In this document: positions 27,088 to 35,901 of the stretch, piece by piece
Layout: every line of letters starts with the position of its first letter
Numbering within the stretch: the stretch's first letter is position 1
NCBI RefSeq assembly: GCF_014534745.1
Contig: NZ_JACVVP010000016.1
Span: 1-64,000 of the forward strand
Source of the DNA: Flammeovirga sp. EKP202
GTDB taxonomy: Bacteria; Bacteroidota; Bacteroidia; Cytophagales; Flammeovirgaceae
Length of the DNA: 64,000 bases
Reading direction: 5' to 3'
Notes under the pieces: model-generated
Database searches by the model: none
What the model saw: only the letters and a program-made list of their open reading frames with translations
Told to the model about the DNA's origin: nothing
Translations under genes and position numbers: made by a program

Positions 27088-28074
27088 TTAGTATGCCCAC
27101 TTAATGTAAGCTGAACCCCACGTAAATCCACCTCCAAAGGCTGCTAAGACAAGATTATCTCCTTTTTTTAACTTATTTTCATAATCCATAAGACATAAAG
27201 GAATCGTTGCAGCAGTAGTATTTCCATATTTATGGATATTCATCATTACCTTATCTTCTCCCACATTCATACGTTTTGCAGTGGCATCAATAATTCTTTT
27301 GTTAGCTTGATGAGGAACTAAATAAGCAACATCGTCACCACTTAAACTATTTCTTTCCATAATTTCAGCGGCTGCATCTGCCATTGAAACTACTGCATAC
27401 TTGAATACATGCATTCCTGCTTGATAGATGTAGTGCAAACGTTGGTCAACGGTCTCATGAGATGATGGCATTCTTGAACCACCTGCTTTCATATTCAAGT
27501 ATTCTTCACCTACACCATCACTTTTCAGGACAAAGTCCATTACACCCTCTTCTTCTTCTGTAGGCTCAAGCAATACTGCACCTGCACCATCACCAAAAAG
27601 AACACAAGTAGTACGGTCAGTGTAGTCTACAATACTTGACATCTTATCAGCACCAACAATAACTACTTTTTTATATTTACCAGTCTCAATAAATTGAGCA
27701 CCTGTGCTAAGAGCATATAAAAAACCAGAACAAGCCGCACCGATATCGTAACTAAAAGAATTGGAAGCTCCCACTCCTTTAGCAATAATGTTAGCAGTTG
27801 CTGGGAAGAACATGTCAGGCGTTACAGTTGCACAAATAATTAGGTCAATATCCTCAGGGTTAGTATTTGTTTTTTCTAGTAACTGTTTGACTGCTTGAAT
27901 ACCTAAATACGAAGTACCCATATTCTCGCCCTTAAGTATACGCCTTTCAGATATGCCCGTCCTCTCAAGAATCCATTGATCATTTGTATCAACCATTGTT
28001 TCCAGTTCTTGATTGGTAAGAACATAGTCAGGAACGTATCCTCCAACTCCTTTAATTGCTGCTTTTAATGCCAT
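27088..28074 (-). CDS. fabH: 3-oxoacyl-ACP synthase III (FabH)
   Basis: This 328-residue thiolase-fold enzyme starts fatty-acid synthesis by condensing acyl-CoA with malonyl-ACP. The Cys-His-Asn triad is readable: C115 in GAACSGF, H255 in PHQANKR, and N285 in KYGNTTAAT. It is the first gene after a terminator that separates it from rpmF, so it probably has its own promoter. plsX, found between rpmF and fabH in many bacteria, is absent here. Confidence 0.96.
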   Translation of the reverse strand: MALKAAIKGVGGYVPDYVLTNQELETMVDTNDQWILERTGISERRILKGENMGTSYLGIQAVKQLLEKTNTNPEDIDLIICATVTPDMFFPATANIIAKGVGASNSFSYDIGAACSGFLYALSTGAQFIETGKYKKVVIVGADKMSSIVDYTDRTTCVLFGDGAGAVLLEPTEEEEGVMDFVLKSDGVGEEYLNMKAGGSRMPSSHETVDQRLHYIYQAGMHVFKYAVVSMADAAAEIMERNSLSGDDVAYLVPHQANKRIIDATAKRMNVGEDKVMMNIHKYGNTTAATIPLCLMDYENKLKKGDNLVLAAFGGGFTWGSAYIKWAY

Positions 28075-28177
28075 AGTAATATTGGTATTTCTTTTCTTTT
28101 TTTGGCTTTAACTTTTCGTCAAAATCAAATTTCAAAAAGCAAAGATAATCAACTCTTTTAAAATCCATATAAAGTAT

Positions 28178-28210
28178 AAAAAAAAGCCAATCCTATTTTT
28201 AGGATTGGCT
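28178..28210 (-). terminator. intrinsic terminator after rpmF
   Basis: AGCCAATCCTA (28185-28195) pairs with TAGGATTGGCT (28200-28210), 11 bp with a TTTT loop. On the minus strand an eight-T run follows. It ends the yceD-rpmF transcript before fabH. Confidence 0.92.
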
Positions 28211-28230
28211 TGATTCTGTGTAGTTTAAAA

Positions 28231-28437
28231 CTACTCAGCAGTTTCGTCTACATCTACAGAGTTATCGATAACCACTTGGCCACGATAGTACATTTTACCG
28301 TCTGACCAGAAAGCACGGTGTCTTACGTGTGCTTCACCAGTAGATTGGCAAAAAGAGATTGTAGGTTTATCCATCTTAAGGTGCGTTCTACGCTTACCTC
28401 TCGAAGCTTTCGAAATTCTCGACTTAGGATGTGCCAT
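28231..28437 (-). CDS. rpmF: 50S ribosomal protein L32
   Basis: This 68-residue protein begins with the family opening AHPKSRISKASRGKRRTH. Only one cysteine (SFCQSTGEAH) is left of the classical four-Cys zinc site, so this is the zinc-free type. The acidic C-terminal extension (VDVDETAE) is longer than in E. coli. It directly follows the DUF177 gene by 20 bases. Confidence 0.95.
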   Translation of the reverse strand: MAHPKSRISKASRGKRRTHLKMDKPTISFCQSTGEAHVRHRAFWSDGKMYYRGQVVIDNSVDVDETAE

Positions 28438-28457
28438 TTTTAATTCTTAAATATATA

Positions 28458-29003
28458 TCATTTGAGTTTTTTCAAAATATCCCAACGAGGGTCAGTTGGT
28501 TTCCCTTCTTCTTCCTCATTGATTTCCTCCTCACTTTCTTCGTCATACTCCTCTTCTCCATATGATGAATAAAATAATTCATCCTCTTCATCCTCCTCTG
28601 GATGTAAACGCTTAGAAGGTAAGGACACTGCTATTAAATCATAGATTATCTGAGCAAAATCTAAATCTGACTCATTGAAAGGTATTTTAAATAAATCATC
28701 TTCCAACATTTCAAACTTATCTGAGAATTTAAAATATATCTTTTGAGTTTCCTCAAGCTGATAATCATACTCTCTTAAGCTCCTATCACTTAATAACACC
28801 ACTTTTGCATTAAGAGTTAGATCAACATCGATCTGTGTTTCACTCTTAACAAGTTGCAATATCACGCTTCCAGTTATATTTTCCATCAATTCAGATTCAA
28901 ATATTTCTAAAAGTTGTGATGTTAACTCGATCTCGAATTGGTGTTTACCATTTTTTAAACCTCCAATTCCTATTGTATATGCATTTTTCTTCTTCACCTT
29001 CAC
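28458..29003 (-). CDS. YceD/DUF177 family protein
   Basis: This 181-residue protein belongs to the family that almost always precedes rpmF and is implicated in 23S rRNA or ribosome accumulation. It starts with GTG at 29003. The last about 60 residues are strongly acidic (runs of E/D such as HPEEDEEDELFY), followed by a TDPRWDILKKLK end that is conserved in Bacteroidota. It is divergent from rsmE. Confidence 0.88.
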   Translation of the reverse strand: MKVKKKNAYTIGIGGLKNGKHQFEIELTSQLLEIFESELMENITGSVILQLVKSETQIDVDLTLNAKVVLLSDRSLREYDYQLEETQKIYFKFSDKFEMLEDDLFKIPFNESDLDFAQIIYDLIAVSLPSKRLHPEEDEEDELFYSSYGEEEYDEESEEEINEEEEGKPTDPRWDILKKLK

Positions 29004-29017
29004 TGTGATTTGGCTTG

Positions 29018-29025
29018 CAAAATTA
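29018..29025 (-). promoter_or_regulatory. putative -7 element for the DUF177-rpmF unit
   Basis: The minus strand reads TAATTTTG (exact TAnnTTTG), 15 bases upstream of the GTG start, implying a very short leader. Confidence 0.4.
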
Positions 29026-29099
29026 CAAAATCAATTCATACTAAGAAAGTATTTTAAAGAAATAATCAAGAAAAATAAAAAATAAAGGTAAATGTCATG

Positions 29100-29107
29100 T
29101 ATTTTTG
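29100..29107 (+). promoter_or_regulatory. putative -7 element for rsmE
   Basis: TATTTTTG matches TAnnTTTG exactly, 39 bases upstream of the rsmE ATG in the divergent gap. Confidence 0.5.
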
Positions 29108-29146
29108 CTCAGAATTAAGAAAAACACAACCTATCCCTAACGATTT

Positions 29147-29851
29147 ATGAGACTTTTTTATCATAATGATATAAATCCTGATCAAAACGAAGTTACATTA
29201 TCTCCCGAAGACAGTAAACATATTGTAAGGGTGTTACGAATGCAAAATTCAGAACAATTACATTTAATGGACGGTAAGGGAAATAGATATTCATGTACGA
29301 TCATTGATGCTCATCAAAAGAAGTGTAAGGTTAAAGTCGACAACATAGAATCTTTACCTGCCACGGCATCACATATACATATAGGTATCGCTCCTACTAA
29401 AAACATGGATAGAATTGAATTCTTTTTAGAAAAAGCGATAGAAATTGGTGTTGGTAAAATTACATTCTTCTATTCAAAACATTCAGAAAGAAAACAATTA
29501 AAACTTGACCGTTTAGAAAGAATTGCTGTTTCAGCCATGAAACAATCAAGAAAATTTTGGTCTCCAGAATTGTCTATAGTCCCCAATTTCAAAGAGGTGA
29601 TGAATATGGAGGCAGACCAAAAGTTTATCGCTTACGTCCCTACAAATAGTACTGAAAATTTATTCCAAAAGATTAATAAAGATCAAAATATCTTCGTTTT
29701 AATCGGACCTGAAGGAGGTTTTAGTGAAGAAGAAGCTGAACAAGCTAAAGAAAGCGGTTTTGAATGGGTTAGTTTAGGAAAAGAAAGACTACGAACTGAG
29801 ACGGCAGGAATTGTTACCGCTCAAATTTTAAATATGGTCGATTTGAAATAA
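29147..29851 (+). CDS. rsmE: 16S rRNA (uracil-1498-N3)-methyltransferase
   Basis: This 234-residue SPOUT methylase has an N-terminal PUA-like domain (1-70, with SPEDSKHIVRVLRM). The knotted catalytic domain has IGPEGGFSEEE and the closing LGKERLRTETAGIVTAQ, both diagnostic. It methylates U1498 in the decoding centre with SAM. It is the first of a plus-strand run after the divergent promoter. Confidence 0.95.
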   Translation: MRLFYHNDINPDQNEVTLSPEDSKHIVRVLRMQNSEQLHLMDGKGNRYSCTIIDAHQKKCKVKVDNIESLPATASHIHIGIAPTKNMDRIEFFLEKAIEIGVGKITFFYSKHSERKQLKLDRLERIAVSAMKQSRKFWSPELSIVPNFKEVMNMEADQKFIAYVPTNSTENLFQKINKDQNIFVLIGPEGGFSEEEAEQAKESGFEWVSLGKERLRTETAGIVTAQILNMVDLK

Positions 29852-29944
29852 AAGATTTATTATATTGTATATACTAAGGTGAACTGAATCCATTTTAGTA
29901 ATAAAAACAAAGCATCATAACTTTAAGATAACGAACCAATCCTG

Positions 29945-30613
29945 ATGAAAAGAACTATCACATTTATACTTTTCCTAATTGTTCCCTTTTTAGCCTTTTC
30001 ACAAGGTCATAGTAAATTTTCACTCAAAATTGCAAAAGTGAAATATACAGGAGGAGGTGACTGGTATGCCAACAAAACAGCTTTACCAAATCTTGCTGAA
30101 TTCTGTAACGACAACTTAGGTACAAGCATTGATGTCGATGATGAGATTGTTGAAATTGGAAGCCCTGAACTATTTGACTACAGCTATATTTACCTAACGG
30201 GCCACGGCAATGTCGTATTTTCTGACTCTGATGTTGAAAATTTAAGAAGTTACCTTGTTAGTGGCGGTTTTTTACATATCGATGACAACTATGGGTTAGA
30301 TAAATTTATCCGATTGGAAATGAAAAAGGTTTTTCCTGATCTTGATTTCATTGAAATACCTTTTGATCACCCTATATATCATCAAACATTCAGTTTTCCT
30401 GATGGCCTTCCTAAAATCCATGAACATGATGGAAAACCTGCACAAGGTTTTGGTATTTTATATGAAGGAAGGCTCGTTTGTTTCTACAGTTATGAATCTG
30501 ATTTAGGAAACGGTTGGGAGGATGAATCCATCCACAATGACCCCGAAGAAGTAAGATTAAAAGCACTTCAGATGGGAGCCAACATAATTTCCTTCGCTTT
30601 GACAGACTTTTAA
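29945..30613 (+). CDS. DUF4159 exported protein
   Basis: This 222-residue protein has a signal peptide of about 20 residues (cleavage near AFSQ). The DUF4159 domain follows: KYTGGGDWYAN at the start, the conserved YIYLTGHGNVVFSD, GGFLHIDDNYG, and the FDHPIYH segment. The fold is glutamine-amidotransferase-like, and the role is unknown. In Bacteroidota it is frequently found near rRNA or tRNA methylases such as the rsmE gene 94 bases upstream. Confidence 0.87.
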   Translation: MKRTITFILFLIVPFLAFSQGHSKFSLKIAKVKYTGGGDWYANKTALPNLAEFCNDNLGTSIDVDDEIVEIGSPELFDYSYIYLTGHGNVVFSDSDVENLRSYLVSGGFLHIDDNYGLDKFIRLEMKKVFPDLDFIEIPFDHPIYHQTFSFPDGLPKIHEHDGKPAQGFGILYEGRLVCFYSYESDLGNGWEDESIHNDPEEVRLKALQMGANIISFALTDF

Positions 30614-30681
30614 ATCATTTTTCTTGTTTACTCACATTATTCCTATTTGATTTGCACTGTTTTTAGAAAATAAGAGGAATT

Positions 30682-31707
30682 ATGACGTTGCAAGAAAGAA
30701 TTAATGCTTTTGTAGCATTAGGAGATAAACTAAGAACTTTAGACGGAGACACTAAAGCTGCACTTACCCAACGAGCAAATGATGACAATGGATGGTTTGA
30801 TGACTTATCTGTATCAAATGCATTGACAGGTATTGAAAAAATGCTTTCAAAAGAGGTATTGGAAAATTGGGTCAATGATTATTCAAGTTCTGACACTGAA
30901 AAACCAAATAAAGTATTAGTAGTAATGGCAGGAAACATCCCTGCTGTCGGTTTCCATGATGCTTTAAGTATTCTTATCTCAGGTCATATCTTGATGGCTA
31001 AATTAAGCTCTCAAGACACTTTTCTAATGACAACCCTCTTTAACTGGTTAAAAGAAATTGAGCCTAAATTCAATGATTTTATTGAAATATTAGACGCTCC
31101 AGTTAAAGAAATCGATAAAGTTATCGCTACAGGATCAGATAACAGTACAAGATATTTCATCAAATACTTTAGTAAGTACCCTAATATCATCCGCCATAAT
31201 CGCTCATCAGTAGCCGTTATTAGAGGCGATGAAGACGAGGAAACATTAGCTAAGTTAGCGGATGATATCTTCTTATACTATGGTCTAGGATGCAGAAACA
31301 TCAGTAAAGTGTATGCTCCTAAGGATTATGATCTTACAAAATTATTAAAAGCTTTAGAGCCAAGAGCTAAAGAAACAATCATCAATCACAAGTACGCCAA
31401 CAACTATGACTACAACAAGTCGATTTATTTGGTAAATAAAGTGGAGCATTTAGACAATGGTGGTTTGATCTTTACGGAGTCAGAAGAAATGGTTTCCCCT
31501 ATCTCAGTGCTTTATTATGAAACCTATGAAAATGGATTAGAGTTGAAAGCAAAATTAAGTGATGCTGAAGACAAAATCCAATGTGTTGTCACGGATGGAC
31601 AATGGCTTGCTGGGTCGGAAGACTTCGGTCAAGCTCAATTCCCAAGCGTTTCTACTTATGCTGACAATGTAGACACAATGGAGTTCCTTTCACCAGTTGT
31701 AAAATAA
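30682..31707 (+). CDS. LuxC-like acyl-CoA reductase
   Basis: This 341-residue aldehyde-dehydrogenase-superfamily protein (LuxC/acyl-CoA reductase family) would reduce fatty acyl-CoA to aldehyde with NADPH. The visible core is AGNIPAVGFHD, the RHNRSSVAVI segment, and YYGLGCRNISKVY with presumed nucleophile C204. It is shorter than Vibrio LuxC (about 480). No luxD or luxE is present, so a lipid or aldehyde role rather than luminescence is inferred. The following glycosyltransferase starts 3 bases after its stop, so the two are probably cotranscribed. Confidence 0.85.
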   Translation: MTLQERINAFVALGDKLRTLDGDTKAALTQRANDDNGWFDDLSVSNALTGIEKMLSKEVLENWVNDYSSSDTEKPNKVLVVMAGNIPAVGFHDALSILISGHILMAKLSSQDTFLMTTLFNWLKEIEPKFNDFIEILDAPVKEIDKVIATGSDNSTRYFIKYFSKYPNIIRHNRSSVAVIRGDEDEETLAKLADDIFLYYGLGCRNISKVYAPKDYDLTKLLKALEPRAKETIINHKYANNYDYNKSIYLVNKVEHLDNGGLIFTESEEMVSPISVLYYETYENGLELKAKLSDAEDKIQCVVTDGQWLAGSEDFGQAQFPSVSTYADNVDTMEFLSPVVK

Positions 31708-31710
31708 TTT

Positions 31711-32811
31711 ATGCAAAAGATTATTCTTGCTTCCGTTTTAAAACCAGTGGATGACACTAGGGTTTATGAGAAGTTTGGAAAATCACTTGCAAAAATAAAG
31801 AATACTGAATTAGTCATTTTTGGAACAAAAAGTAATGATACTTCTCTTTATCATTTAGAGGAAAATATACGTTTTGAACCTTATGACATCAATGAAAAGT
31901 CTACTCGCAAAGATGCGGGTAGGCTTTTTTATGCTTTATTGAAAAAAGAAAAACCTCAGCATATTATTATTCATACCATTGAGTTACTTCCTTTTTTGAT
32001 TGGGTATAAAATTCATCATAAAAATGTCAAAATTTACTATGACATATTAGAAAATTACTCCTTAAACTTCACTGCTCAAACTTATCACAAGAAATCCATT
32101 AAATATTTATTGGCACTTGGTGCTCAATTGATTGAAAAATTCTCTTTTCCCTTTCTCAATCACATTTTTTTAGCTGAAAAAGCCTATTTGAATGAAAAAT
32201 CACTACCAGTTTCTAAAACTACTGTACTGGAAAATAAATATGTTCCTATCACCCCTCAATTCAACACTTTAAAATCAAACGAAAAAGTCATTACTTATTG
32301 CGGTACTTTATCAAAAGCTTTCGGGATCCTGGAATTTTTAAACTTTGTGGTCGTTCTAAGCAGTTGCAATTCACAACTAAACTTCAAATTCAAAATAATT
32401 GGAAAAGCTTATGAAGATGATACTGTAAAATTAATTAATGAATATGCCCAAAAGTATTCCATTGAAATCATTGGAATCACCTCATTTGTACCGCATTTAA
32501 AGATCGTAGAAGAAATGCAAAAATCAGACTTCGTGGCTTTACCCTATCCTACTAATGCCTCTACTAAAAATTGCATTCCAACAAAAATGTACGAATGCAT
32601 GGCTTTGGAAATTCCGATGATCATTCAAGAAAATAATTTATGGAAGAGTATTGCCACTCCATATCAAGCTGGAATATTTCTTGACTTTAACTCTTTTAAT
32701 AAAACAGAATTAGAAAATAAAATCATTCAACTGAATCCTTACCCAAATGGCTATAATAAAAATGCCCTTTGGACAACCGAAGAGCATAAACTTTTAAAAA
32801 TTATAAAATAA
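31711..32811 (+). CDS. GT-B glycosyltransferase (group 1-like)
   Basis: This is a 366-residue protein. The N-terminal Rossmann half begins IILASVLKPVDDTRVYEKF, a form shared by Bacteroidota group-1 transferases. The C-terminal half carries the nucleotide-sugar region VITYCGTLSKAFG and the donor-binding segment PTKMYECMALEIPMI with the conserved glutamate. No membrane span is seen. It follows the acyl-CoA reductase by 3 bases and overlaps the next, opposite gene by 11 bases. Donor and acceptor are unknown. Confidence 0.83.
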   Translation: MQKIILASVLKPVDDTRVYEKFGKSLAKIKNTELVIFGTKSNDTSLYHLEENIRFEPYDINEKSTRKDAGRLFYALLKKEKPQHIIIHTIELLPFLIGYKIHHKNVKIYYDILENYSLNFTAQTYHKKSIKYLLALGAQLIEKFSFPFLNHIFLAEKAYLNEKSLPVSKTTVLENKYVPITPQFNTLKSNEKVITYCGTLSKAFGILEFLNFVVVLSSCNSQLNFKFKIIGKAYEDDTVKLINEYAQKYSIEIIGITSFVPHLKIVEEMQKSDFVALPYPTNASTKNCIPTKMYECMALEIPMIIQENNLWKSIATPYQAGIFLDFNSFNKTELENKIIQLNPYPNGYNKNALWTTEEHKLLKIIK

Positions 32812-33073
32812 AGAACATCCAATAAGATAAGCTTAGCACAGCACTTATCCCAATCAGCCAAAATGCTATACCCAAAGCTTTCTCTTGAAACTTATAAAAC
32901 CATAACTTCTTTTTGAATTTCTTTTTCTCGGCTTCAGATGCCTCTTTAAAACGAAGCGGTTTCTTCTGAAGATTAGTACCCATATTTTTGGATGGAAACC
33001 TGCCAGTAGTCACCTGTCTGATTTCTCTTCTGTTGTTTTCTAAACTCTTAATTGCACTCGATTCAAATCCCAT
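32801..33073 (-). CDS. small single-span membrane protein, unknown
   Basis: I do not recognise this 90-residue protein. The N-terminal two thirds are basic and soluble (KKKFKKKLWFYKF), followed by one hydrophobic span (about residues 68-88) and a very short end, so a tail-anchored or N-in topology is likely. Its 3' end overlaps the glycosyltransferase by 11 bases. It lies in a gap of otherwise 490 bases, and its codon use is ordinary. A spurious frame cannot be excluded. Confidence 0.6.
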   Translation of the reverse strand: MGFESSAIKSLENNRREIRQVTTGRFPSKNMGTNLQKKPLRFKEASEAEKKKFKKKLWFYKFQEKALGIAFWLIGISAVLSLSYWMFFIL

Positions 33074-33302
33074 TTCGTTAAATTTTTAGTTATCAATAGT
33101 TCACCTCTATTCAGTATACAATAGTTCATTTTCATTCTACTGAAAACCTATTATCATTAAACGATAAAACATATTAACAGGTTCAAAAAATGAAATTTTT
33201 TCTTCGATAAAAACAATAAATAGTAGATTTAAAATTATGAAAAGTGTGGGCTAACTATTTATTTGCAATTCGCAATTATAATAGCATATATAACACCTTT
33301 AC

Positions 33303-33956
33303 ATGTTTAGTCATTCAGAAGAAAACTATTTAAAAACCATCTATCATTTATCCGAAAAAGATACGCCTGTTAGTACCAATGCCATTGCTGATCAACTGCG
33401 GACGAAAGCTGCGTCTGTTACTGATATGATTAAAAAACTCAACAGCAAAGGGGTAATTCATTATCAAAAATACAAAGGAACAACCCTAACTGAGGCTGGA
33501 AATAAGGCCGCCCTCCTAGTCATACGTAAGCATCGCTTATGGGAAGTTTTCTTATTAGAAAAATTGAATTTCAATTGGGATGAGGTACATGAAGTAGCGG
33601 AACAATTGGAGCATATTCAATCTCAAAGAATGATCGAACGTCTGGACCAATTCCTTGGTTATCCTAAGCATGACCCACATGGAGACCCAATTCCTGACAA
33701 AAACGGCGAATTTAGCAATCTAAAAGCCACAAAACTTTCCAATATTCCATCCAAAGGAAAAGCAACCGTAGTTGCTGTCAAAGATGGGAATAGTAGTCTT
33801 TTACAATACTTAGACAAAGTGGGAATTGGCATAGGAACTGAACTAGAAGTGGTAGAAAAAATAGAATTTGACCAATCATTAGAAATAATTATCAATGGTA
33901 GAGAACAAAAAATTATCTCTTCCATGGTATCTGAAAATATATTAGTACAATTATGA
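33303..33956 (+). CDS. DtxR/MntR-family metal-dependent repressor with FeoA-type domain
   Basis: This is a 217-residue regulator. A winged HTH (about 1-65, with SVTDMIKKLNSKGVI) is followed by a dimerisation domain with metal ligands in VAEQLEHIQS (E-x-x-E-H pattern of MntR/IdeR). A C-terminal SH3/FeoA-like domain spans about 150-217. It should bind Mn2+ or Fe2+ and repress a metal importer. No importer gene is adjacent. Its stop overlaps the start of the M42 peptidase by 4 bases (ATGA), indicating translational coupling. Confidence 0.92.
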   Translation: MFSHSEENYLKTIYHLSEKDTPVSTNAIADQLRTKAASVTDMIKKLNSKGVIHYQKYKGTTLTEAGNKAALLVIRKHRLWEVFLLEKLNFNWDEVHEVAEQLEHIQSQRMIERLDQFLGYPKHDPHGDPIPDKNGEFSNLKATKLSNIPSKGKATVVAVKDGNSSLLQYLDKVGIGIGTELEVVEKIEFDQSLEIIINGREQKIISSMVSENILVQL

Positions 33957-35017
33957 GTTTAGAAAGAATTGATATTCCATTATTAAAGGAAATAAGTGAA
34001 ACTGCAGGTGCTCCTGGCTTTGAGAAAAAAGTAAGGCATTTACTTATTGATACCTTAAAGGATATTGTTGACGAATACTATGTTGACAATATGGGCAACC
34101 TCATCACCATCAAAAAATCCAAAAATGAGAATGCTAAGAAGTTTATGTTAGCAGCTCACATGGATGAAATCGGTTTTATGGTGAAACATATCGATGATAA
34201 TGGTTACATCAGATTTCAAACATTAGGTGGTTTTGATCCTAAAACACTTACTTCTTTGAGAGTAAAAGTGCATGGTAAGAAAGACCTTTTAGGTGTGATG
34301 GGTTGTAAACCAATTCACTCTATGAGTGCTGCCGAAAGAGCCAAAGTAGTCACAAATGAAGAATACTTTATTGACTGTGGTCTTTCAAAAGAAGAAGTAG
34401 AAAAGCATGTGAAAGTTGGTGATTCAATCACTCGCTGGCAAGAGTTAGACATGGTTGGAGACTTGATTAATGGTAAATCCCTGGATGACAGAGTTTGTGT
34501 TTATGCACTTGTTGAAATCATGAAGGCATTGAAAGAGCAAGATACTCCTGTAGATGTTTACGGTGTTTTTACAGTTCAGGAAGAAGTTGGCTTAAGAGGT
34601 GCTCAAGTAGCAGGTCATGGTGTTTCACCAGATTTCGGAATTGCTTTAGACGTTACTGTAGCTAATGATATCCCAGGTCTTGCTCCACAAGATTATGTTA
34701 CATCTATGGGTAAAGGTGCTGGTATTAAACATTTTGATGGTGGAACTATCTGCGATAGAAGAATGGTTGAACACCTTGAAAACGTAGCAAAAGAAAAAGA
34801 AATTCCTGCTCAACCTGAAGTACTTCCTTTTGGAGGGACTGATACGGCAAACATTCAAAGAATGCCTAAAAATGGTTCAATTGCAGGTGCTCTAAGTATT
34901 CCGATGCGTTACTTGCATCAAACCACTGAAATGGCTCACCCGACGGATGTAGTTGCAATGATAGACTTAGTCGTTCAGGCTATTCTTGAAGTTGAAAATG
35001 GAGACTGGAGTTATTAA
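33953..35017 (+). CDS. M42-family metallo-aminopeptidase
   Basis: This is a 354-residue cytosolic dinuclear-metal peptidase (glutamyl aminopeptidase/FrvX/TET type). Metal-site residues are H69 and D71 in AAHMDEIGF, an aspartate in LDDRV, the EE pair in VQEEVGLRG with the catalytic glutamate, an aspartate in ALDVT, and a histidine near the C-terminus (LHQTTEMAH). TET-like dodecamers degrade peptides. Coupling to a metal regulator (4-base overlap) suggests the enzyme's metal is coordinated with that regulator's ion; this is inference. Confidence 0.93.
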   Translation: MSLERIDIPLLKEISETAGAPGFEKKVRHLLIDTLKDIVDEYYVDNMGNLITIKKSKNENAKKFMLAAHMDEIGFMVKHIDDNGYIRFQTLGGFDPKTLTSLRVKVHGKKDLLGVMGCKPIHSMSAAERAKVVTNEEYFIDCGLSKEEVEKHVKVGDSITRWQELDMVGDLINGKSLDDRVCVYALVEIMKALKEQDTPVDVYGVFTVQEEVGLRGAQVAGHGVSPDFGIALDVTVANDIPGLAPQDYVTSMGKGAGIKHFDGGTICDRRMVEHLENVAKEKEIPAQPEVLPFGGTDTANIQRMPKNGSIAGALSIPMRYLHQTTEMAHPTDVVAMIDLVVQAILEVENGDWSY

Positions 35018-35036
35018 TTTATAGATTATAATAATA

Positions 35037-35076
35037 AAAGACCTCTTGAGAAACTTAATTTTCAAGAGGTCTTTTT
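35037..35076 (+). terminator. intrinsic terminator
   Basis: AAAGACCTCTTGA (35037-35049) pairs perfectly with TCAAGAGGTCTTT (35062-35074), with T-run beyond. It closes the dtxR-M42 operon against the convergent gene. Confidence 0.92.
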
Positions 35077-35684
35077 TATTTTAATTGACGTTCATTAGTG
35101 ATCAGTATCGCACTTAAGAACTCTGTTTCTGAAACTTGTTCCTTCATTAATAATTGATGGATTGTTGGATAATTTTCAAAATATACAGCAAATTTTGCCT
35201 TAAACAGTTTACTGTTATGAGGAATTCTTATATAATCTGGACAAGTTGCTGTTTTAAAATAAAAAAAACTTGTAGCGTACTCAATAAGGCCTTCGACTGC
35301 TCCTACTACTGCCCCAGCAATGATACCTCCTCCATATGTATAATTCACGCTTTTACCTGAAGACATATAATAAGCAAGTTTTATTTCTCCCAATGAAATT
35401 ACATTTGCGAATCTTCTTGAATTCTCATAAGGTACACTTACATACTCCACTCCATCAGCATAAAAATAACTTACTTCTTCTGCCTTGTATTTTAACGTTC
35501 CTTGATCTGTTAAAATTTTAATTTTTTTACCATTCCATTCCGAGTAAGGTGTTATAATATCTCCATAAATCGTAACACCATAAGTAGATGGGTTTTCTTT
35601 ATATATTAGATAGTCTGGACCATATTGAGCTTGAACACATGTACAACATGTTATAAGAAATAATATGTAGAATATCTGTTTCAT
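35076..35684 (-). CDS. exported protein of unknown function
   Basis: This is a 202-residue protein with a signal peptide of about 19 residues ending VQAQ. It is rich in tyrosine and aromatic beta-strands. A hydrophobic glycine-rich segment (GGGIIAGAVVGAVEGLIEYA, about 120-140) could be a membrane hairpin. I recognise no domain. It stands alone, and its 3' end meets the M42 terminator. Confidence 0.7.
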   Translation of the reverse strand: MKQIFYILFLITCCTCVQAQYGPDYLIYKENPSTYGVTIYGDIITPYSEWNGKKIKILTDQGTLKYKAEEVSYFYADGVEYVSVPYENSRRFANVISLGEIKLAYYMSSGKSVNYTYGGGIIAGAVVGAVEGLIEYATSFFYFKTATCPDYIRIPHNSKLFKAKFAVYFENYPTIHQLLMKEQVSETEFLSAILITNERQLK

Positions 35685-35801
35685 TATAAATGATCAATTA
35701 AAAATATGTTTGCTTGTAAAAACAATAAATATATTAGATTTCATTTTAAGTATAATACAATCATCAATAAAGATTAACTGCAACCGATTGAATTGCTTTT
35801 T

Positions 35802-35834
35802 TGCATTTCACCATTTCAACGCTGCATTTCACCA
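35802..35834 (+). promoter_or_regulatory. 12-bp direct repeat with 21-bp period (LytTR-type operator candidate)
   Basis: TGCATTTCACCA occurs at 35802-35813 and again, identical, at 35823-35834, so the repeats start 21 bases apart (two helical turns). LytTR regulators bind direct repeats of about 9 bp with 21-22 bp period, upstream of the promoter. A -7-like GACATTTG (one mismatch) lies 30 bases further on (35865-35872), and the lipoprotein ATG is at 35902. A LytTR regulator is encoded 1.6 kb downstream. Confidence 0.5.
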
Positions 35835-35901
35835 AATAAAATTCATACACTGCTCAATTAAGGAGACATTTGATATATCATTAATCAAAACCTCAACTAT
35901 T

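Noticed and set aside
30682-31707. Bioluminescence (lux) operon
   Set aside because: Only a LuxC-like reductase is present; luxA, luxB, luxD and luxE are absent.
35710-35901. N-terminal 64-residue extension of the lipoprotein frame
   Set aside because: It precedes a perfect lipoprotein leader, is Cys/His/Phe-rich in a non-protein-like way, and crosses the direct-repeat operator and a promoter-like element.
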